From contig CANQMC010000033.1 of the NCBI GenBank assembly GCA_947624855.1, positions 1 to 12,232 on the forward strand: a stretch of DNA of 12,232 nucleotides, written 5' to 3'. This DNA is from an uncultured Bacilli bacterium. GTDB lineage: Bacteria; Bacillota_I; Bacilli_A; RF39; UBA660. Of the stretch, positions 1 to 6,130 are shown piece after piece; within the stretch, counting starts at the first letter, position 1; every line of letters begins with the position of its first letter. The position numbers were made by a program, and so were the translations under genes. The notes under the pieces are model-generated. The model had not been told where the DNA came from and searched no databases. It saw nothing but the letters and a program-made list of their open reading frames with translations.

Positions 1-16
1 TTAATTGTTAAATTTT

Positions 17-74
17 ATGTAACATTTTCACTAATTATTCGTTTCAAAAAATGTAACATTTTTACTAATTATTC
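17..74. repeat. 24-bp direct repeat, two copies (17-40 and 51-74)
   Basis: The two copies differ at one position of 24 (C or T at base 13) and are separated by the 10-nt spacer GTTTCAAAAA, giving a 34-bp period. Each begins with the near-palindromic 9-mer ATGTAACAT and ends in CTAATTATTC. There are only two copies inside the window; the array could continue upstream, which cannot be seen. The repeats lie about 70-100 nt upstream of the tRNA-Arg gene. A pair of binding sites for a DNA-binding protein is the simplest reading, but that is inference. Confidence 0.8.
47..63. promoter_or_regulatory. 17-bp inverted repeat, possible operator
   Basis: The sequence is AAAAATGT, a central A, then ACATTTTT: two perfect 8-bp arms. 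It is embedded in the second copy of the direct repeat. Just downstream is an extended -10-like motif (TGA-TATAAT, 83-91) with a TTTACT hexamer at 61-66 (19-nt spacer, longer than ideal), so the palindrome would touch the -35 of that possible promoter. There is no T-tract, so it is not a typical terminator. Operator function is inferred only from symmetry and position. Confidence 0.4.
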
Positions 75-90
75 ATAGTTTTTGATATAA

Positions 91-120
91 TTCGCTTTTA
101 AGACTTTAAAATATTATAAT
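91..120 (+). promoter_or_regulatory. probable promoter of the tRNA-Arg gene
   Basis: A perfect -10 hexamer TATAAT lies at 115-120, which puts the transcription start near 127, about 15 nt before the mature tRNA. The -35 region is poor (TTCGCT at 91-96, spacer 18). An alternative is the extended -10 TGA-TAAAAT at 125-133 with TTTAAA at 105-110 (spacer 17), starting almost at the tRNA 5' end. The sequence alone does not decide between them. Confidence 0.4.
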
Positions 121-141
121 TTAGTGATAAAATATGAGTAA

Positions 142-218
142 GTCCCAGTAGTTCAGCTGGATAGAATGCTAGCCTCCGACGCTAGAGATCGCGTGTTCAA
201 ATCACGCCTGGGACACCA
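142..218 (+). tRNA. tRNA-Arg(CCG)
   Basis: A complete 77-nt cloverleaf with encoded CCA. The acceptor stem GTCCCAG (142-148) pairs perfectly with CTGGGAC (208-214). The D stem is GTTC/GAAT. The anticodon stem CTAGC/GCTAG encloses loop CTCCGAC, giving anticodon CCG, which reads the Arg codon CGG. The T stem GCGTG/CACGC (191-195, 203-207) encloses TTCAAAT. The discriminator is A215, followed by CCA at 216-218. A20 in the D loop and C35 in the anticodon are known arginine identity elements, so charging with Arg is well supported. CGG is a rare codon in such an AT-rich genome, but ruvB in this window uses it twice. Confidence 0.97.
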
Positions 219-257
219 TATAGACATCAACCTCAAAAAATTTGAGTAAAATATAAT

Positions 258-283
258 CGGCTTATTAAAGTCGTTTTTAATTT
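258..283 (+). terminator. intrinsic terminator after the tRNA gene
   Basis: CGGCTT (258-263) and AAGTCG (268-273) form a 6-bp stem with one G-U pair around the loop ATTA, followed at once by TTTTTAATTTTTT. A second small hairpin (CTCAAA/TTTGAG, 232-246) lies between the tRNA and this stem but lacks a T-tract. The position 40 nt after the tRNA fits termination of its transcript. The stem is short, so efficiency is uncertain. Confidence 0.55.
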
Positions 284-317
284 TTTAAAATTAGTTTATC
301 TATTTATAAGAAATAAA

Positions 318-346
318 TTTACTATTTAGATTATACGTGTTATAAT
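318..346 (+). promoter_or_regulatory. promoter of the DUF3419-like gene
   Basis: -35 TTTACT (318-323), 17-nt spacer, -10 TATAAT (341-346) with an extended -10 TG at 338-339. The expected start near 353 gives a leader of about 19 nt carrying the AGGAGG ribosome-binding site (360-365) before the ATG at 372. Confidence 0.7.
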
Positions 347-371
347 AAACAACTAAGTAAGGAGGTTTTAA

Positions 372-1127
372 ATGTCAAAAATATATCCTTTTACCAATGA
401 AAATATTGCTAAATATCCTGAACTTTATAATTTTTCAAATGCTCAAGTATTAAGCGTTTTAGGAAGTGGAGATCAATATTTTATAAGTTTACTTAATGAT
501 GCTTTAAAAGTAGATGTATATGATAATAATTATCAAGCCTGGGAATATTTTGTTTTAAAATATTATGCCATTTTAATTTTAAATTATGAAGAATTTTATA
601 ATTATTTTATAACTAGTAAATTAAATAATATTACTTATTATCAAAAAATAAGAAATTATCTTCCTAATGTTATTCAAAATAGTTGGGATAAATATTATAC
701 TAAATATAAAAAAGTATCTATAATGTTTAATAATTATTATGAATTATTTAATTATAATTTTATTCCATATTTTAATGAAAAAGAATATTATCGTTTACAA
801 AATATTTTAAGAAATAATAAATTACCAATCTTTTATTTCAATAATCTAGCTAATTTACCAAATAGTTTAAATTCCAATTATGATTTACTTTTAACCTCTA
901 ATATTTTCAATAATCTTTATATTAATTATGATGAAACGACAGTTAAAGAATATAAAAATTTATTACAAAATTTTAATTGTAAAGAAATTCAAGCTATGTA
1001 TAGTTGGTGGTTAGATAATCAAATGCATTATGCTTTTTTAGATAATAGCTTTAAAATTGATTTAGTTCCTCAAACTATGAAAAATAAAAATACTTCTGAT
1101 TATGTTATATCTTTAATTAGAAAATAA
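372..1127 (+). CDS. DUF3419-like protein with SAM-methyltransferase-type fold
   Basis: 251 aa. Residues 26-35 (VLSVLGSGDQ) look like the glycine-rich SAM-binding motif I, and VDVYDNN (47-53) like the end of strand 2 with its acidic residue (D51). The next helix, ending near YEEFYNYF, and a later DLLLTSNIF segment match the pattern of DUF3419 proteins, which include the BtaA type 3-amino-3-carboxypropyl transferases and many short Bacillota homologues of unknown role. No signal peptide or membrane segment is apparent, so it is probably cytosolic. The start is set by AGGAGG 6 nt upstream of ATG 372. It is monocistronic, with its own promoter, between the tRNA terminator and the ruvA promoter. 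It is very rich in Asn and Tyr, as expected from base composition. Family membership is recognised from motifs; the substrate is unknown. Confidence 0.75.
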   Translation: MSKIYPFTNENIAKYPELYNFSNAQVLSVLGSGDQYFISLLNDALKVDVYDNNYQAWEYFVLKYYAILILNYEEFYNYFITSKLNNITYYQKIRNYLPNVIQNSWDKYYTKYKKVSIMFNNYYELFNYNFIPYFNEKEYYRLQNILRNNKLPIFYFNNLANLPNSLNSNYDLLLTSNIFNNLYINYDETTVKEYKNLLQNFNCKEIQAMYSWWLDNQMHYAFLDNSFKIDLVPQTMKNKNTSDYVISLIRK

Positions 1128-1140
1128 TTTTCAAAAAAAC

Positions 1141-1169
1141 TATACATTTAAACAAATGTATGCTATACT
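1141..1169 (+). promoter_or_regulatory. promoter of the ruvA-queA operon
   Basis: -35 TATACA (1141-1146), 17-nt spacer, -10 TATACT (1164-1169) with extended -10 TGC at 1161-1163. The predicted start near 1176 falls on the AGGTG ribosome-binding site itself (1176-1180), so the leader before ATG 1186 would be only about 10 nt. The spacer holds an inverted repeat (separate entry), which suggests repression or activation at this promoter. Confidence 0.65.
1142..1161. promoter_or_regulatory. perfect inverted repeat inside the ruvA promoter
   Basis: ATACATTT (1142-1149) and AAATGTAT (1154-1161) are perfect complements around AAAC. The repeat covers most of the -35 and the spacer of the ruvA promoter. 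Read on the + strand no T-tract follows, so it is not a terminator for the upstream gene. On the minus strand it would be followed by a short T-run, but no minus-strand gene ends here. Operator function is inferred. It does not match the Gram-positive LexA box (CGAAC-N4-GTTCG). Confidence 0.5.
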
Positions 1170-1185
1170 GGTAATAGGTGATAAT

Positions 1186-1740
1186 ATGTTAAATTATATA
1201 TATGGCAAAGTAGTTATTCAAGAAAATAATTATATAGTTGTCGACCATAATGGACTTGGATTTACCGTATATGTTGCTAATCCATTTAGTTTTGAAATAG
1301 ATAAAGAGGCAACTGTCTATGTTTATAATCATATTAAAGAAGATGAATATACTCTTTATGGTTTTAAAACTGATGATGAGCGTAAGTTATTTTTAAAATT
1401 AATAAATGTTAAAGGTTTAGGTCCTAAAATGGCTATGCCAATGTTTGCAACAGGTAGTACTGCCGGTATAATTGATGCAATAGATAGAGAAAATGTTTTA
1501 TATTTAACTAAATTTCCTAAGATTGGTGAAAAATTAGCTCGTCAAATTATTTTAGATTTAAAAGGTAAATTAGCTAAGAAAGAAGAATTAGTAAATGATA
1601 ATTCTTTTGAAGAATTAGTTAGTGTTTTAGAAAATTTAGGATATAAAAATGCGGAAATTAAAAAAGTATTACCAAAAGTTAATGCTTCATTAGATATTGA
1701 AAATCAAATAAAAGATGCTTTAAAATTAATGCTTAAATAG
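1186..1740 (+). CDS. ruvA: Holliday junction branch migration protein RuvA
   Basis: 184 aa, slightly short of the usual 190-205. RuvA binds four-way DNA junctions as a tetramer and loads the RuvB motor for branch migration in recombinational repair. The N-terminal OB fold (about 1-62) opens with the typical MLNYIYGKVV and HNGLGFTVYV. Two helix-hairpin-helix segments follow (about 72-83, VKGLGPKMA; about 107-118, FPKIGEKLA), then the C-terminal RuvB-contacting domain (about 140-184). ATG 1186 is chosen over the in-frame ATG at 1156 because AGGTG (1176-1180) lies 5 nt before it, the family N-terminus fits, and 1156 lies upstream of the -10 box. First gene of the operon; its stop codon TAG overlaps the next gene's AGGAGG, so the two are probably coupled. 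Confidence 0.96.
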   Translation: MLNYIYGKVVIQENNYIVVDHNGLGFTVYVANPFSFEIDKEATVYVYNHIKEDEYTLYGFKTDDERKLFLKLINVKGLGPKMAMPMFATGSTAGIIDAIDRENVLYLTKFPKIGEKLARQIILDLKGKLAKKEELVNDNSFEELVSVLENLGYKNAEIKKVLPKVNASLDIENQIKDALKLMLK

Positions 1741-1748
1741 GAGGTAAA

Positions 1749-2297
1749 ATGACTATTGGAATTGATATTGATAATACCATAACGGACAATTCAAAAATAA
1801 TTTATAAATATATAAAAATATATGATAAAAGTTATGATAATTATCATGACTTACCAGAAGATCAATATCATGAATTTTTAACAACTTATATTGAAGATAT
1901 TACGCAAAATACTGATTTAAAAGAAGGAGCAAAAGAAGCTATAACTTATCTTCATAATAATGGTCATAAAATTATTTTAATTACTGCTAGAAATTTATAC
2001 TATTCTAAAAATATTATAAATATAACTTTAGAATACTTAAAAAAACATAATATCATTTATGATAAAATTATTTTTGGTACTAAAAACAATGGTCAAAAAG
2101 GAAAAGATGCATTTTTAAATAATATTGATATATTTATTGATGATAAAGAAAGTGTATTAGATGATGTAGCCAAATATGGCATTAAATGTCTTAAAATGGG
2201 TAATAAACCAAGTAAATATTTATGTTTTAATAATTGGCAAGATATTATAAATTATATAAAAAGTAAAGGTGATGAAGATGGAAGAAAGAATTATTGA
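1749..2297 (+). CDS. HAD-superfamily 5'-nucleotidase-like phosphatase
   Basis: 182 aa. The HAD motifs are clear: motif I DIDNT with nucleophile D6 and acid/base D8, motif II ITAR (T79), a lysine-containing stretch (K114/K117) as motif III, and motif IV IDDK (D131, D132). The pattern and length match the NT5C/YqfW-like group of deoxyribonucleotide 5'-nucleotidases, which dephosphorylate nucleoside monophosphates in the cytosol; the true substrate is unproven. AGGAGG (1739-1744) precedes ATG 1749, overlapping the ruvA stop. The last 20 nt overlap ruvB in another frame. It sits between ruvA and ruvB, which are usually adjacent, so it is co-transcribed with a recombination motor and might serve nucleotide turnover, as inference. 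Confidence 0.85.
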   Translation: MTIGIDIDNTITDNSKIIYKYIKIYDKSYDNYHDLPEDQYHEFLTTYIEDITQNTDLKEGAKEAITYLHNNGHKIILITARNLYYSKNIINITLEYLKKHNIIYDKIIFGTKNNGQKGKDAFLNNIDIFIDDKESVLDDVAKYGIKCLKMGNKPSKYLCFNNWQDIINYIKSKGDEDGRKNY

Positions 2298-3282
2298 TGG
2301 TGAAGAATTAACAACAGATATATTTGAAGAAAATTTACGTCCTCAAGCTTTAGATGAATATATTGGTCAAGAAGAAATAAAAGAAAATTTAAGAATTTTT
2401 ATTGAAGCTGCTAAAATGCGTAATGAATCTTTAGATCATGTTTTATTATATGGCCCTCCTGGTTTAGGAAAAACTACTTTAGCTCATATAATTGCTAATG
2501 AATTAGGAAGTAATATTAAAACTGCCAGTGGACCATCTTTAGAAAAAAGTGGTGATTTAGCCGCCGTATTATCAACGCTTGAACCTGGTGATGTTTTATT
2601 TATTGATGAAATACATCGCATGCCTAAATTTGTTGAAGAAATTTTATATCCAGCGATGGAAGATTTTGAACTAGATATCATCATGGGAAGTGATGGTAAA
2701 AGTCGTAGTATTAAAATTGATTTACCACCTTTCACTCTTGTTGGGGCTACAACTCGAGCAGGAGATTTATCAAGCCCCCTTCGTGATCGTTTTGGTATTA
2801 TTTCTAAATTAAATTATTACAATGAAGAAGAATTAACTCAAATTGTAAAAAGAACAAGTCGCGTTTTAAGTATGAATATATCTGATGAAGCCGCTTTAGA
2901 AATTGCTAGACGTTGTCGTAAAACTCCGCGGGTTGCCAATCGTTTATTTAAAAGAGTTCGTGATTTTGCTTTAGTAAAGGGTACCGGTATAATTGATTTA
3001 GATATTACTATTGATAGTTTAAATCGGCTAAAAGTTGATAAATATGGATTAGATCAAATAGATATTGAATATTTAGAATCTTTAATTACTAAATTTAATG
3101 GAGGACCAGTTGGTATTGAAACTATAGCTACTTCTATTGGTGAAGAAACAACTACTATTGAAGATGTAGTAGAACCATTTTTACTTCAAGAAGGTTTTAT
3201 TAAAAGAACACCTCGTGGAAGAGTAGCTACCGAAAAAGCTTATAATCATTTAAATGTAAATAGACAAGGAACTTTATTTTAA
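2278..3282 (+). CDS. ruvB: Holliday junction branch migration ATPase RuvB
   Basis: 334 aa, normal family length. RuvB is the AAA+ hexameric motor that pulls DNA through the RuvA-bound junction. Seen: N-terminal LRPQALDEYIGQ, Walker A GPPGLGKT (59-66, K65), Walker B LFIDEIH (107-113, D110/E111), sensor 1 GATTR (156-160), the arginine-finger segment LRDRFG (168-173), sensor 2 TPRVANR (216-222), and a winged-helix C-terminus ending in TPRGRVAT. GTG 2269, ATG 2272 and ATG 2278 are all in frame. ATG 2278 is preferred because AGGTG (2267-2271) is 6 nt upstream of it and overlaps or abuts the other two. It overlaps the nucleotidase gene by 20 nt. R218 in the conserved TPRVANR is encoded by the rare codon CGG. 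Confidence 0.98.
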   Translation: MEERIIDGEELTTDIFEENLRPQALDEYIGQEEIKENLRIFIEAAKMRNESLDHVLLYGPPGLGKTTLAHIIANELGSNIKTASGPSLEKSGDLAAVLSTLEPGDVLFIDEIHRMPKFVEEILYPAMEDFELDIIMGSDGKSRSIKIDLPPFTLVGATTRAGDLSSPLRDRFGIISKLNYYNEEELTQIVKRTSRVLSMNISDEAALEIARRCRKTPRVANRLFKRVRDFALVKGTGIIDLDITIDSLNRLKVDKYGLDQIDIEYLESLITKFNGGPVGIETIATSIGEETTTIEDVVEPFLLQEGFIKRTPRGRVATEKAYNHLNVNRQGTLF

Positions 3283-3296
3283 AGGAGATTTTGAAA

Positions 3297-3338
3297 ATGT
3301 TACAAATATTATTAAACATAGAAAGTTATTTATTTTAA
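3297..3338 (+). CDS. possible 13-residue micro-ORF between ruvB and folD
   Basis: A strong AAGGAG (3282-3287) starts on the ruvB stop codon, 9 nt before ATG 3297, and the frame reads MLQILLNIESYLF then TAA. The SD quality and spacing equal those of the real genes here, yet the product is tiny. It could be a translated leader affecting folD, a relic of a lost gene, or chance. The rest of the 90-nt gap to folD holds only a weak promoter-like pair (TAAACA 3313-3318, TAAAAT 3336-3341). Confidence 0.2.
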   Translation: MLQILLNIESYLF

Positions 3339-3372
3339 AATATTAGTTAAATAAAAAGAAAGGAGAATAAAA

Positions 3373-4218
3373 ATGAAATTAATTGACGGAAAATTAATTG
3401 CTAGAGAATTAAAAAGAAAATTACAAGAAGAAATAGTTGCTAATAATTTAAATCCAAAATTAGCTATTATAATGGTCGGAAACAATGCTGCAAGTGAAAT
3501 ATATATTAAAAATAAAGTCAAAACATGTGAAGAATTAGGAATAAAAGTAAATGTTTATCGTTTTGATGAAAGTAATTATGAAAATGATATTATTAATAAA
3601 ATAAAAGAATTAAATGCCGATCAAAGTGTTCATGGTATTCTTGTTCAAAGTCCATTACCAGCTAAATTTAATGAAGATTATATTATTAGTTTTATTGATG
3701 AATTAAAAGATGTTGATGGTTTTGGTACTTATAATTTAGGATGTTTAGCTCGTGATGAAGAAAAGTTCATTGCTGCAACTCCTTATGGTATCATAAAAAT
3801 GTTAGAATATGAAAATATACCTATTGCTGGTAAACATATAGTAATTTTAGGTCGAAGTAAAATAGTGGGACGTCCTTTATTACTAGCTTTATTAAATCGA
3901 AATGCTACAGTTACTATAGCGCATTCTAAAACTAATAATTTAAAAGAAATAACTACTACTGCTGATATTTTAATAGTCGCTATAGGTAAAGCTAATTACA
4001 TAACTAAAGATTATATTAAAGATAATGCTGTTATAATTGATGTTGGGATAAATCGTATTGACGGAAAAATATATGGTGATGTAGATTTTCAAAGTGTTAA
4101 AGATAAAGCATCTTATATTACTCCTGTACCAGGAGGAGTAGGGCCTATGACTATAACTATGCTTTTATATAATGTTGTATTAAGTGCTAAAAATGAAAGG
4201 AAGAAAAATAATGGATAA
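3373..4218 (+). CDS. folD: bifunctional methylenetetrahydrofolate dehydrogenase/cyclohydrolase FolD
   Basis: 281 aa, a full-length family member. FolD oxidises 5,10-methylene-THF with NAD(P)+ to methenyl-THF and hydrolyses it to 10-formyl-THF, supplying formyl groups for purines and initiator tRNA. The catalytic set is intact: Y44 and K48 in YIKNK, Q92 in VQSPLP and D115 in DVDGF, each exactly 6 below the E. coli numbers (Y50, K54, Q98, D121). The dinucleotide-binding signature GRSKIVGRP is at 160-168, and the C-terminal TPVPGGVGPMT is present. AGGAG (3361-3365) precedes ATG 3373. Its last 8 nt (ATGGATAA) overlap the glyA start, implying translational coupling with the enzyme that makes its substrate. 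Confidence 0.98.
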   Translation: MKLIDGKLIARELKRKLQEEIVANNLNPKLAIIMVGNNAASEIYIKNKVKTCEELGIKVNVYRFDESNYENDIINKIKELNADQSVHGILVQSPLPAKFNEDYIISFIDELKDVDGFGTYNLGCLARDEEKFIAATPYGIIKMLEYENIPIAGKHIVILGRSKIVGRPLLLALLNRNATVTIAHSKTNNLKEITTTADILIVAIGKANYITKDYIKDNAVIIDVGINRIDGKIYGDVDFQSVKDKASYITPVPGGVGPMTITMLLYNVVLSAKNERKKNNG

Positions 4219-5434
4219 AAAAATATTAGAAGCTTTAAAAGCGGAAACTAAAAGACAACAAAATAATATTGAATTAATCGCATCTGAAAATTATGTTTCT
4301 AAAAGTATTTTAGAATTACAAGGTAGTATCTTTACTAATAAATATGCCGAAGGTTATCCTGGTAAGAGATATTATGGAGGATGTGAAAATGTTGATACCA
4401 TTGAAAATTTAGCAATTTTATATGTAACAAAATTATTTGATGCTAAATATGCCAATGTTCAACCCCACAGTGGTTCTTCGGCTAATATGGCTGTATATCG
4501 AGCTTTATTAAAACCTCACGATAAAGTTTTAGGTTTAAATTTATCTCACGGAGGTCATTTAACTCATGGTCATGATATTAATTTTAGTGGTCTAGATTAT
4601 GATTTTATAGCGTATAATCTTGATCCCGAAACAGAAATGTTAGATTATGATGCCATAAAAAAGTTAGCTTTAAAAGAAAAACCGCAAATGATTGTCGCAG
4701 GGGCAAGCGCTTATTCAAGATTTATTGATTTTCGCAAATTTCGAGAAATTGCCGATGAAGTAGGAGCATTACTTTTTGTAGATATGGCTCATATTGCTGG
4801 TTTAGTAGCCGCTGGTTATCACGAAAATCCAGTAAAATATGCTGATATAGTAACCTCGACAACTCATAAAACATTACGAGGTCCTCGCGGCGGAATAATA
4901 TTAACTAATAATGAAGAAATAGCCAAAAAAATAAACAAAACAATTTTCCCAGGAATTCAAGGTGGACCTTTAATGCATATTATCGCGGCTAAAGCCCAAT
5001 GTTTTTATGAAGCATTACAACCAGAATTTAAAGAATATGCTCATCAAATAATTAAAAATGCTCAAGCTCTAGCGGATACTTTAAAAGAAGAAGGATTTAA
5101 AATAATATCGGGTGGCACTGATAATCATTTAATGCTTGTTGATGTCAAAACCCCTTTAGGTATAACTGGTGCTATTGCCGAAACAGTCCTTGATAAAATT
5201 CATATAACAGTTAATAAAAATACAATACCAAATGAAACTGAATCACCTTTTAAAACCAGTGGTATAAGATTAGGTACACCGGCGATGACTACTAGAGGTT
5301 TAAAAGAAAAGGAATTTATTCAAATCGGTCATATAATTGCTAAAGCCCTAAAAAATAAAGATAATATGGATATTATGAAAGAGTTAGAACAAGAAGTTTT
5401 AGCCCTTACTAATAAATTTCCTATTTATGAATAA
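4211..5434 (+). CDS. glyA: serine hydroxymethyltransferase GlyA
   Basis: 407 aa. A PLP enzyme that converts serine and THF to glycine and 5,10-methylene-THF, which FolD next door then uses. Seen: IELIASENY (20-28) near the N-terminus, NKYAEGYPGKRYYGG (43-57), HSGSSAN (86-92), the SHGGHLTHG stretch, DMAHIAGL (191-198), and the PLP-lysine motif TSTTHK with K220 followed by TLRGPRGG. The length matches other bacterial SHMTs. ATG 4211 is chosen over the in-frame ATG at 4184 because AAAGGA (4196-4201) lies 9 nt upstream and the family N-terminus begins here. It overlaps folD by 8 nt. No T-box or riboswitch precedes it. Confidence 0.98.
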   Translation: MDKKILEALKAETKRQQNNIELIASENYVSKSILELQGSIFTNKYAEGYPGKRYYGGCENVDTIENLAILYVTKLFDAKYANVQPHSGSSANMAVYRALLKPHDKVLGLNLSHGGHLTHGHDINFSGLDYDFIAYNLDPETEMLDYDAIKKLALKEKPQMIVAGASAYSRFIDFRKFREIADEVGALLFVDMAHIAGLVAAGYHENPVKYADIVTSTTHKTLRGPRGGIILTNNEEIAKKINKTIFPGIQGGPLMHIIAAKAQCFYEALQPEFKEYAHQIIKNAQALADTLKEEGFKIISGGTDNHLMLVDVKTPLGITGAIAETVLDKIHITVNKNTIPNETESPFKTSGIRLGTPAMTTRGLKEKEFIQIGHIIAKALKNKDNMDIMKELEQEVLALTNKFPIYE

Positions 5435-5446
5435 AAGGTGATAAGC

Positions 5447-6130
5447 ATGCGTAAAGGTAAATTAATAGTAATTGAAGGAACAAATTGTATAGGAAAAGAA
5501 ACTCAAAGTAAACTACTAGTTAAAAATTTAAAAAAAGAAGGCTATAAAGCTATAAATTTTAGTTTTCCAAATTATAAAAGTCCAACTGGTAAAATTATTG
5601 GTGATGCTTATTTAGGTAAAAATGGGCAATCTTTCTTTTCTGAAGGAAGTGCAAATGTAAATCCTAAAATATCGAGCCTTTACTATGCTGCTGATCGCCT
5701 TTATAACATTGATATTATAAATAAATATCTTGAAGATGGCTTTATTGTAGTTCTAAATCGTTATGTTGAATCAAATATGGCTTATGAAGGTGGAAAGATA
5801 AAAGATATTAAAGCCCGAAATATGATGTATGAATGGTTAGACAATTTAGAATTTGTTTTACTAGAATTACCAAGACCTGACTTAGTTATATATCTTTATT
5901 TACCTTATGAATATGTTTTAAAAATTAAAAATCAAAGAGGGGAACCCACTAACGAAGATATCTTACGTATGTCGGAAATTGCTTATTTTGAACTTGCCGA
6001 AATTTATGAATATCATAAAATAAATTGTCTTAAAGATAATAATATTCGCTCAATTAACGATATAGCAAACGAAATAAATAAAACTGTAAAAATTAATTTA
6101 GAAATGGATGAAAATAATGAATATAAATGA
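5447..6130 (+). CDS. tmk: divergent thymidylate (dTMP) kinase
   Basis: 227 aa P-loop kinase of the dTMP kinase family, which phosphorylates dTMP to dTDP. Seen: P-loop IEGTNCIGKETQ (9-20, K17), FSFPNYKSPTGK (38-49), YYAADR (79-84), and NRYVESNMAYEGGK (104-117), the counterpart of the usual DRYVxSNxAxQG region. The inserts match a distinct longer Tmk group in Bacillota rather than the classical 205-aa form. Oddities: the P-loop Asp (GTD in relatives) is N13, and the Asp of DRY is N104, both encoded by AAT. Substrate range or activity may differ, so a second tmk elsewhere is possible. AGGTG (5436-5440) sets ATG 5447 and rules out the GTG inside the SD. It starts 12 nt after glyA and overlaps queA by 14 nt. 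Confidence 0.85.
   Translation: MRKGKLIVIEGTNCIGKETQSKLLVKNLKKEGYKAINFSFPNYKSPTGKIIGDAYLGKNGQSFFSEGSANVNPKISSLYYAADRLYNIDIINKYLEDGFIVVLNRYVESNMAYEGGKIKDIKARNMMYEWLDNLEFVLLELPRPDLVIYLYLPYEYVLKIKNQRGEPTNEDILRMSEIAYFELAEIYEYHKINCLKDNNIRSINDIANEINKTVKINLEMDENNEYK

Noticed and set aside
17..74. CRISPR array
   Set aside because: Only two repeat copies with a 10-nt spacer, far shorter than CRISPR spacers, and no cas genes in the window.
232..246. CTCAAA/TTTGAG hairpin as the tRNA terminator
   Set aside because: All-weak short stem without a following T-tract; the hairpin at 258-273 with its T-run is the better candidate.
1142..1161. Intrinsic terminator of the DUF3419-like gene
   Set aside because: No T-tract follows on the + strand, and the repeat overlaps a good ruvA promoter; an operator fits better.
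1142..1161. LexA/SOS box
   Set aside because: The arms lack the CGAAC/GTTCG core of Gram-positive LexA sites.
2484..2735. Minus-strand open frame inside ruvB
   Set aside because: Antisense shadow of a strongly conserved gene, with no SD and no family resemblance; the same applies to 3330-3521, 8659-9015 and 9688-9930 on the minus strand.
4140..4210. T-box or glycine riboswitch before glyA
   Set aside because: glyA overlaps the end of folD, leaving no leader, and no conserved riboswitch core is visible.
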